Assembly: GCA_002494015.1 (NCBI GenBank) | Contig: DLAR01000087.1 | Coordinates: forward strand, 625 to 28,338 | Length of the DNA stretch: 27,714 nucleotides | Source: Porphyromonadaceae bacterium UBA7042 | GTDB taxonomy: Bacteria > Bacteroidota > Bacteroidia > Bacteroidales > Muribaculaceae | Direction: 5' to 3' | Shown: in pieces, positions 1 through 7,400 of the stretch | Position numbering within the stretch: position 1 is the stretch's first letter | Layout of the letters: every line of letters starts with the position of its first letter | Position numbers and translations under genes: made by a program | Notes under the pieces: generated by a model | Database searches by the model: none | The model's input: the letters and a program-made list of their open reading frames with translations, nothing else | What the model was told of the DNA's origin: nothing

Positions 1-581
1 GTCAGCGTCGTGTCGGCGGGATTGAACGCGGGGAGCGGCTGCGGGGTAAATTCAAGCATTGTCCGCGCCACCCTTGTGCGGCGGTGGACCAGTTTGACCC
101 CGGGGAGCGTGACCCCGTGGGGAAGTATGGCTGTGCCGACCCCTTCCACGGCTGCCGCAGCCTCGCCCGTGCCCGAGAAATATTGCGACTGATAATATCG
201 GGCGCGCTCGCCGACGGGGCCTCCCTGCACCGCGGGCGACGCGGCTGCCGGCGGGTCGATGCCGATGCGCAGGCTCGATGTCTCGCTACAGACGTGCCAC
301 ACCGAGTCACCCGCGACGCGGTAGTCGCGGCGCACACCCGGTCGCGTCTCGCTGACGAGCGAGTCGGCGGCAACATAGTCATACCGCCACTCGATGTTGT
401 CACCGACCACGTCGAGTGCCGAGAAATCCCACACTGCCGACAGTCCGTCGCCCCCTGCGTCGGGGGACACAAATTCAACCTGCTGAACTGTCACGCGGTC
501 ACCATCGCGAGGCAGCAGCACCACCGCTCCTCCCGCCACCGGCAGCAAAGTTGCTGCTAAAACTAACATCTTCTGTGTCAT
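1..581 (-). CDS. Secreted hypothetical protein, 3' end outside the window
   Basis: An open frame runs leftward from an ATG at 581 with no stop before the window edge, giving 193 complete codons. The N-terminus (MTQKMLVLAATLLPVAGGAV) looks like a Sec signal peptide with a short basic region and a hydrophobic core. The rest is soluble and rich in Gly, Ala, Asp and Val, with stretches such as AVWDFSALDVVGDNIEWRY and GTAILPHGVTLPGVKL that suggest a beta-rich extracellular domain. I do not recognise a named family. From memory, proteins with a similar 'G.G.a.LP.G.TL..V' region occur next to Bacteroidales RHS genes, so this may open another RHS unit to the left. It lies 25 bp after the upstream gene in the same direction. 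Its first 14 codons resemble the start of the short RHS gene at 3961. Confidence 0.75.
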   Translation of the reverse strand, partial: MTQKMLVLAATLLPVAGGAVVLLPRDGDRVTVQQVEFVSPDAGGDGLSAVWDFSALDVVGDNIEWRYDYVAADSLVSETRPGVRRDYRVAGDSVWHVCSETSSLRIGIDPPAAASPAVQGGPVGERARYYQSQYFSGTGEAAAAVEGVGTAILPHGVTLPGVKLVHRRTRVARTMLEFTPQPLPAFNPADTTL

Positions 582-606
582 ATTGTGAAAAGGGAAATAG
601 TTTTAT

Positions 607-1242
607 TCATTGTTTTTCTTTTAGCCGGTTCATGAATTTTGGCCAGTTTCGATAATCGGTCAGTTTGAAAAATGAAATGATTACTTTGTCTAATGAAGGT
701 AGTTTTTCCCATGTATTCTGTCGTGCTTGTATAATTTGTTCTAAAGCAGAAACACGTTTAGTATCCGGATGAGAGTACACCATTACCAATGAATTCAATA
801 CCTCGTCATAAATCTGTAATTTATCAGTTGTCACATTTGAATAAGAAACTTGTAAATGGTCATTATCATATTCATCTTTTCGGAAATATTCCAATTTGCC
901 CGAATCATTCTGTTTTACTGATTGACGGCTCCTGAAACCATCGGATAAAGTCTTGATGTCGTATATTATATTGTCAATAGGAAATGTTGCTAAAATAGCA
1001 TTGTACCCAAATTGAATTGATATTACAACGCTGTCGTCAAACTGAATAAACCATACCAAACCTTCTTCATAATGGTTTTTATAGATATTTGCACATGTCG
1101 GTAACTTCATGATAATATCAGCATGTCCCACTTTAAATGTATCAGCATCACACTTTCTGTAATGAGATACGCTTCCTTGCATAAGCAAGGATTCGCAAAA
1201 CAATAAAATTATACTGATATATAATCTATTTTCTATTGTCAT
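607..1242 (-). CDS. Orphan immunity-like secreted protein (unknown function)
   Basis: A 211-residue ORF with an ATG at 1242. The N-terminus (IENRLYISIILLFCESLLMQ) is hydrophobic and probably a signal peptide. The mature part is Tyr, Asp, Lys and Asn rich with alternating strand-like segments and no known motif. It is far more AT-rich than the RHS genes around it, as is common for immunity genes and toxin tips. It follows a decayed RHS fragment (1343-1593), the place an immunity gene would hold after a toxin tail. I infer that it is the surviving immunity gene of a lost third RHS toxin. This cannot be proven from sequence alone, and it could be an unrelated periplasmic protein. Confidence 0.6.
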   Translation of the reverse strand: MTIENRLYISIILLFCESLLMQGSVSHYRKCDADTFKVGHADIIMKLPTCANIYKNHYEEGLVWFIQFDDSVVISIQFGYNAILATFPIDNIIYDIKTLSDGFRSRQSVKQNDSGKLEYFRKDEYDNDHLQVSYSNVTTDKLQIYDEVLNSLVMVYSHPDTKRVSALEQIIQARQNTWEKLPSLDKVIISFFKLTDYRNWPKFMNRLKEKQ

Positions 1243-1342
1243 AATTATTCAGTGCTTGTTTAGTTACGATATCAATACGCCGTTTTAAAGCGATATTAAA
1301 CGACCGCTAAATATCATGACAAACAACCGTTTATAAATAGAA

Positions 1343-1593
1343 TTATTCATTATCATTTTGATGGGTTATTTTAGTTCGTTTTACGTTAGTTATATTATTG
1401 TTTTCATCAAAAAATATAGTTACAGTCCCTACCTGAGTGTCATGTTCGACACCGTTCTATATTGGAATTACCATTTGTCTGGTTTCTATATTTGTCTCAC
1501 AAGCGGCAGGTTTATCGGGTTGTAGGCCATCTTCTCGATATTGCGCGACAGGTCATTCTCGGTGTTGCCGTTGCCGTCATAGATGTCGTTACA
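1343..1593 (-). pseudogene. Decayed RHS gene fragment with toxin-tail remnant
   Basis: Reading the minus strand from 1590 to 1501 gives IYDGNGNTENDLSRNIEKMA followed by YNPINLPL. This matches the RHS core segment of both intact genes here (for example YDANGN, then YNPLNLPQ). After about 1500 the RHS similarity stops, and in another frame a second stretch is readable: ETNIETRQMVIPI, a stop at 1457-1459, then NGVEHDTQVGTVTIFFDENN and onward to a stop at 1343-1345. That second part has normal protein composition and may be the tail of a lost toxin. About 150 codons expected between the YNPLNLP segment and the DPSGM junction are missing. There is no start codon, and frame changes and a stop interrupt it. 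This accounts for the 351-base gap between two genes. Confidence 0.65.
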
Positions 1594-2112
1594 TTAATTT
1601 TCTTTCGGTACGGGCGGACATAGTAGTTCGTATAGTACTCCGTCCTCTACCGTAAAGAACCATTCGGTTACGCCGGAGATATTGGAATCAGCCACTAAAT
1701 TAACCGTAATTTTATCTTTCCCGATTATTTTAAAATACTGGTCAAAAGTATGCTTGAGAATATCAGACTGAAAAAAAATCCTATAGCCGTCAAGCACAGC
1801 CATGCTTTTAAACCTATCATTAATGTAACGCGGCATATATCCATAGGGATCTCTATGAGCATATATGTATGCAATATGCTCATCAGGACTCTTGATTGTT
1901 TCACCGGTCGTGAGTATGACTTTATCTTGATTGGGATCGTTTTTTTTCAAATATGGAAGTACTTTTTCTCTCCATATATCGAGAAAATGCTCATCCGTAA
2001 TTTTTACAACATTGACTTCGAGAGTCAGAACTTTAGGAAATTCTTCACAGTGCAGGGTGACAGAATACAAACCCAGCAATAAACTTAATATTAACAAACT
2101 GATTCTTTTCAT
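1594..2112 (-). CDS. Candidate immunity protein for the JAB-like RHS toxin
   Basis: A 172-residue protein with a clear signal peptide (MKRISLLILSLLLGLYSVTL, then HCEEFP). The mature domain is mixed and charged (DEHFLDIWREKVLPYLKK, later KITVNLVADSNISG) with no motif I can assign. The ATG at 2112 lies 4 bp after the stop of the short RHS gene, the tight toxin-then-immunity spacing typical of polymorphic toxin systems. It is AT-rich compared with the RHS cores. I infer immunity against the C-terminal toxin encoded just upstream. The signal peptide suggests it acts in the periplasm or at the outer membrane. The pairing comes from position, not from homology. Confidence 0.65.
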   Translation of the reverse strand: MKRISLLILSLLLGLYSVTLHCEEFPKVLTLEVNVVKITDEHFLDIWREKVLPYLKKNDPNQDKVILTTGETIKSPDEHIAYIYAHRDPYGYMPRYINDRFKSMAVLDGYRIFFQSDILKHTFDQYFKIIGKDKITVNLVADSNISGVTEWFFTVEDGVLYELLCPPVPKEN

Positions 2113-2116
2113 AATT

Positions 2117-3961
2117 TTATGGCAATTTTCTTGGAGTTTGAAATTTAAGGTTTAAGTCATTATATGTACTTTTAGAAGTGTATGGAATATACCTGGTCTC
2201 AGTATTTAAAAAACTTGGCAGATATATTTTGGACTGATACTGCGAAAATAATGAGTTTTCAAATTGTGCTGATTGCCGTATATCTTCGGTTTTACTATTT
2301 AATCCCGAAGGATAAGTGGTACCACCGGGGTGATTATGGGTCCATTCTCTTACAGTCTGCCCCATGGACAACTTGTCAGACAATCCGCTTATACCTAATT
2401 CTGCACTAGAATGGCCGGAAGTTGTCACATAATTCTTTTCAGGGTCAGTTACGGTGGTCGTTTTCGTGTGGCTGAACTCGTTCCCAATATTATCGGATAA
2501 AAATTCAAAAACCTGAGTGGAATTTTTATCGCCTGTAATTTGATACAGGTCATACTCCACACCGTTAGAAGTGGTTTCCACCGTAGCACTGGTTATTACT
2601 CCACTTGCATCAAGAAATCTTGATGCAAGGATGTCACCGTTACAGTCTATTAGATTTACTACGTCACATTGTTCAGATTCTATAAAGTCTTTAATACGTC
2701 CTGTATCATAATCGACATTCACTTCGTTCATACCCGAAGGGTCGATGAGATTGATGGGGTTTCCGGCACAGTAGGCGTAGCCTGAAAGGTGCGGTTTTTT
2801 CTCACAGAGCGGGTCGACGGTCATGAAGCGGCCTGTCGAGGGGGTGTGGAAGCGGGCGTGGAAGTCGTAGAGGTCGGTGCCACCGAAGGTGTCGAATTCC
2901 TTGCCGGAGTATTTGTAGGTGTTGGGGGTGTTGGTTGTGACGTTGGTTCGGATTGACAATGTCGCATGGGGGAGGCCGTAGGGATAGTAGCTGTTGCACT
3001 GGGCCACGGAGTCACCGACCACGACGGCAGCCACGTTGCCTTGATAGTCGTGGAGCCATGTGTGGAATTTGCCGCCCTGCAGGTAGCCGTAGGGGGTCAG
3101 AACCTTGTCGAGCTTTCCGTTGAGGTAGACAAGGTTGCCGACATAGTCGGTCGTGTCGGCGGTGGTCAGACGCCCTGTCGGCGAAACGTCCAGCTTTGTG
3201 CTCGAATGGATGACGCGGTGCTTGACACCTGACGCGTCGTAGGTATAGTTGATATATTTTTTGTCGCGAAGACTCGAAATCATCCCGCTCGGCGTGTCGT
3301 CAATGGTGACGCTCTGCGGCAGGTTGAGGGGGTTGTAGGTTATCGAGGATATGGAGCGCGGACGGTCCATTATCGTGTTTCCGTTGGCATCGTAGCGGAA
3401 CTGTGACACCGTGGGGCGTGTGATGGCCATAGGCTGCATGTCGTGGGACGTCTCAAGCAATATCTCGTCGGCGGTTTCGGTGACTTTCGACAGCCGGTTG
3501 CCGTCGTAGGTCATGACAAGGTCGTCGACAGTGCCGAATGTCCCGAGCCTGCCGGTCAGGCCCTTGCGTGTCAGCGCGGTGATGTTGCTGTTTCGGTCGT
3601 AAGCGTATGTTGCCGAGTAGTCGGCATCTCCCGCCGAGGGGGTGTATTTTGCCGAGGTCAGGCGGTTGGCGTTGTCATAGGTGTAGGCGTATTTGTTGCC
3701 TTGGGTGACGGCCTCGGCGATGTTGCCGTTGTAGCAGGGCGCGGCGGCCCCGGCGGCGTAGCGGAGCTGCTGCGAGAACCGAGGCGACGAGATGGAGGTC
3801 AGCGCATTGCGCACGTTGTAGCCGTAGCTGACCGTCTCGCCCGGGAGCTTTGCGGTCACGAGCCGCCCAAGCGCGTCATAATCGTTGACGGCGAGCACTA
3901 TCGGCGCGTCGCCGCCGTGAGGCAACAAAACCGCTATAAAAACCAACATATTCCGCGCCAT
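2117..3961 (-). CDS. Short chimeric RHS protein with JAB/JAMM-like C-terminal toxin
   Basis: A 614-residue protein counted from the ATG at 3961. A second in-frame ATG at 3973 overlaps the upstream stop as TAATG. I prefer 3961 because it aligns with the start of the edge gene at 581. Residues 1-14 (MARNMLVFIAVLLP) are signal-like. The RHS core follows, nearly identical to the large RHS gene, with many YD-type repeats and the RHS-associated core ending at DPSGM (Met about residue 411). The unique tail of about 200 residues contains HNHPGG at 542-547, then PSG and TEDI. This resembles the JAMM metal motif HxHP...S..D, except that the Asp falls about five residues later than usual. JAB-like domains are known toxin tips in RHS proteins. 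It is much shorter than a full RHS gene, and I infer it was displaced or formed by deletion. Confidence 0.75.
   Translation of the reverse strand: MARNMLVFIAVLLPHGGDAPIVLAVNDYDALGRLVTAKLPGETVSYGYNVRNALTSISSPRFSQQLRYAAGAAAPCYNGNIAEAVTQGNKYAYTYDNANRLTSAKYTPSAGDADYSATYAYDRNSNITALTRKGLTGRLGTFGTVDDLVMTYDGNRLSKVTETADEILLETSHDMQPMAITRPTVSQFRYDANGNTIMDRPRSISSITYNPLNLPQSVTIDDTPSGMISSLRDKKYINYTYDASGVKHRVIHSSTKLDVSPTGRLTTADTTDYVGNLVYLNGKLDKVLTPYGYLQGGKFHTWLHDYQGNVAAVVVGDSVAQCNSYYPYGLPHATLSIRTNVTTNTPNTYKYSGKEFDTFGGTDLYDFHARFHTPSTGRFMTVDPLCEKKPHLSGYAYCAGNPINLIDPSGMNEVNVDYDTGRIKDFIESEQCDVVNLIDCNGDILASRFLDASGVITSATVETTSNGVEYDLYQITGDKNSTQVFEFLSDNIGNEFSHTKTTTVTDPEKNYVTTSGHSSAELGISGLSDKLSMGQTVREWTHNHPGGTTYPSGLNSKTEDIRQSAQFENSLFSQYQSKIYLPSFLNTETRYIPYTSKSTYNDLNLKFQTPRKLP
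2729..3919. repeat. RHS-core direct repeat, copy 1 of 2
   Basis: This 1191-base segment of the short RHS gene matches 5111-6301 of the large RHS gene. The offset is exactly 2382 bases at the four points I checked (2761/5143, 3301/5683, 3421/5803, 3919/6301), so there is no net insertion or deletion. Most of it is identical by eye. One patch around 3241-3370 is clearly more divergent. It ends at the DPSGM codons on one side and at the GGDAP codons on the other. Confidence 0.9.
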
Positions 3962-3972
3962 ATTTATAAACA

Positions 3973-4428
3973 TTAATCAGTCATGAAAAATTTTCCATTG
4001 GTACGTTTTAAAGGAATAACCTTGGGAAAGCCAAAGGTTGAATCTAATTCTTCATGAAGGTTGAACAATTCGATACAATTACGGTTAACGATTTTTGCAG
4101 GATGAAGAGTGTCGGTATATGTGAGCATTGCGATTTCTCGGAAAAATCCAAGGGGATCATCATCTGTTAAGAATATAATATGGTCATTTTCTATATTCCA
4201 TTTTCCATGAGATTCAGTTCCTAATTCACCAAGATGCTCTACATAAAAGTAGGTGGAATCAGCTTTGAGCTTTAAATGAAAGTATATATCTTCCCAATCA
4301 CCGGTATAATCTCCCGTCATATTATGAATATCATAATATTTATTACCTATATACGAATTTTCTTGTGAAATTCCGCAAGTGGCAGTCTTTATTGCGAAAA
4401 TGGCAAATAGGATTAGTTTGAATTTCAT
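3973..4428 (-). CDS. Candidate immunity protein for the RHS metallopeptidase-like toxin
   Basis: A 151-residue protein from the ATG at 4428, which follows the large RHS stop by 4 bp. A longer frame from 4476 would overlap the toxin gene and bury the signal peptide, so I reject that start. MKFKLILFAIFAIKTATC is a signal peptide. The mature part (GDYTGDWEDIYFHLKLKADS, then YFYVEHLGELG and GKWNIENDHIIFL) has the strand-turn pattern of a small lipocalin or NlpE-like barrel. From memory, such domains are frequent beside Bacteroidales RHS metallopeptidase tips. The stop overlaps the alternative start of the next RHS gene (TAATG), so the genes are probably co-translated. It is AT-rich. The immunity role is inferred from position. 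Confidence 0.7.
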   Translation of the reverse strand: MKFKLILFAIFAIKTATCGISQENSYIGNKYYDIHNMTGDYTGDWEDIYFHLKLKADSTYFYVEHLGELGTESHGKWNIENDHIIFLTDDDPLGFFREIAMLTYTDTLHPAKIVNRNCIELFNLHEELDSTFGFPKVIPLKRTNGKFFMTD

Positions 4429-4432
4429 AAAG

Positions 4433-7400
4433 CTATTGTTTGTAATATAAATTTGGGATATTGCGGACAAAACCATCAGGTATAGTCCGAAGTAGTGAAT
4501 TTGATGGATAGGCTCTCCTTAAATCCTGTATGGTAGAGTTTATATTGATAGATTCAACGGCTGTTTTATTAATGCTGTTTGGGGCGTAGATTGTTCCTTT
4601 TGTCGGATGCAGTAATCCTTGAACCCATTTTGCATTGATTGAGGTATAATTCGTAATCCCCTTTTCGATGGAATTTAAACCTGTTACAGATTTAGGGTCA
4701 AAAGAATACTGAGCCTTATAAGCATTGGTTTCATCATATATATCCTGTAAAATTGTCCCGTCATAAAAAAATGCTATATCTCCATTTTCAAATTGCTGGG
4801 CATGGGTTACTTCATGCACGAAATTGGATGTGGATTCATAATTAATGGTTATGATGTCGGTATTTGTGTCGCGGGACAGATATCCGCTTCTACCTTTCTC
4901 TATTTTGTTTAGAGAGTATGTCTGAGAACTTTCTTCTATGCCGTTCATCCCCTTTAGAGTACCATTAAGCGATTGGATGCGCAACGACATGTCTCCGACA
5001 TCTCCGCCCGAGTTCAAAACTCCGCTAACTTCATTGACAAGTTCCGACATTTTATCTTTTATTTCCTCTTTTAGTTTGTCCCAGTCACCTTTACTTGCTT
5101 CGTCTATTTTCATCCCGCTCGGGTCGACAAACAGTACCGGGTTTCCGGCGCAGTACATGTAAGGGGAGATGCCGGGGTATTTCTCGGCCATCGGGTCTAT
5201 GGTCATGAAGCGGCCTGTGGATGGGGCGTGGTAGCGGGCGTGGAAGTCGTAGAGGTCGGTGCCACCGAAGGTGTCGAATTCCTTGCCGGAATATTTGTGG
5301 GTGTTGGGGGTGGTGAAGGTGACATTGGTCATGAACGACGATGTCGCGTGGGGGAGGCCATAGGGATAGTAGCTGTTGCGCTGGGTCACGGAGTCGCCCA
5401 CCACGACCACAGCCACGTTGCCCTGATAGTCGTGGAGCCATGTGTGGAATTTTCCGCCCTGCAGGTAGCCGTAAGGGGTCAGGACCTTGTCTAGCTTTCC
5501 GTTGAGATAGATGCGGGAGCCGACATAGAGGGTCGTGTCGGCGGTGGTCAGTCGGCCTGTCGGCGAAACGTCCGGCTTTGTGCTCGAATGGATGACGCGG
5601 TGCTTGACACCTGACGCGTCGTAGGTGTAACTTATGTATTTCCTGTTCGCGGGATTTGAAATCAGGTTGTTCGGCGAGTTGTCAATAGAGACGCTCTGCG
5701 GCAGGTTGAGGGGGTTGTAGGCTATCGATGAGATTTTTCGCGGGTAGTCCATCGTCGTGTTTCCGTTGGCATCGTAGCGGAACTGTGACACCGTGGGGCG
5801 TGTGATGGCCATAGGCTGCATGTCGTGGGACGTCTCAAGCAATATCTCGTCGGCGGTCTCGGTGACCTTCGACAGTTGGTTTCCGTCGTAGGTCATGACA
5901 AGGTCGTCGACAGTGCCGAAAGTCCCGAGCCTGCCGGTCAGGCCCTTGCGTGTCAGCGCGGTGATGTTGGAGTTTCGGTCGTAGGCGTATGTTGCCGAGT
6001 AGTCGGCATTACCCGCCGAGGGGGTGTATTTTGCCGAGATCAGGCGGTTGGCGTTGTCGTAGGTGTAGGCGTACTTGTTGCCTTGGGTGACGGCCTCGGC
6101 GATGTTGCCGTTGTAGCACGGATTCGCGGCCCCGGCGGCGTAGCGGAGCTGCTGCGAGAATCGGGGGGAGGTGATGGAGGTCAGCGCATTGCGCACGTTG
6201 TAGGCGTAGCTGACTGTCTCGCCCGGGAGCTTGGCGGTCGCGAGGCGCCCAAGCGCGTCATAGCCGTTGACGGCGAGGACGACAGGCGCGTCGCCGTCGT
6301 GGTAGAATGTCACCGACTTGAGGCGGTCGGCGTGGTCATAGCGGTACTTGTAGCGGTCGACTGTCGCGGCCTTTCCCGGGAGGCGAGTGGTGGTCCAGAC
6401 TGAGTCGACTTGGCCGGAAATGGTATAGACCGTGCGCGTGTTGATGGTCCCACCGCCCGCAATGTCGGTCGTCGACTCGCAGAGACGATCTTCCCAGTCG
6501 TAATAGTTGGACGTGACGATTCGGTCTTGGTCTCCGACAGGGGGCATCAGTGCCGACGAGGAGATGGTCAGCAGGCCGTGGCGCACGACCGACAGGTCGT
6601 AGTAATGGTCGGGGAGGTTGATGTAGGTGTCGTAGTACCACGCGTTTAGCATCTTGGGGTTGCCCAGCGCGACAGGTGCCGAGTAGTAGGTCTTGTCGAT
6701 GGCGCGGTTGTCGGCGCGCGACGAGATCATGGCGGTGTCGGTGTAGGCGGCCCATGTCGCGGGCGCGTCGCAGAGGCCCGTGAGCGTCGGGCGGCCCGCG
6801 GTGTCGTAGAGGTAGAACATGCGCCGCCCCTCGTCGCGCTGGTTGCCGTCCTGACTGAACGCCAGCTGCCCGCAGCGGTCGTAGCAGTACCTGACAGGCT
6901 CGCATCCCGGGAGTTTCTTGCTGACAACGCGCATGCATTCGTCATACTCGTAGACGAAGGCGTAGTCGTTCAGTATCGGTTCCGACACCAGCGACCATCC
7001 CGCCCCGACGCCGGTCAGCCGTTGCGACCCCTCGGGTTGGACAACCACCCTCGGGTTGCCCCAAGCATCGTTTATATAATATGTGTCAAGGAAATCCGAT
7101 CCGCCGAGCACACGCCGTTCAAGGAGTTTGAACCCGCGGAAGTCGGTAAATGTCAGCATCTCGCGACCGTCGGGGTCGATTGACTCGGTAACGTCGAGCA
7201 CTCCGGCATCGAAGTCACCCGCATATCTGAGCATGTTGCCACTGACCGTGTAACGTCGGCACTTGTACTTCGCCACAGAGACCGAGTTGCAGCGGCTGAA
7301 CGCTGCCCGCGCGGGGTGTCCCGCGAGCTCGTCGCCGGGCGACTGCGTGACAACTGCCCGGTCGTCGGCAAGACCGTCACGATATGACAATACGGTCGCG

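Noticed and set aside
2..478. 158-residue minus-strand frame rich in Arg and Ser
   Set aside because: It is a frame shadow. The real gene on this strand uses another frame from 581, has a signal peptide and normal composition, and stays open to the window edge.
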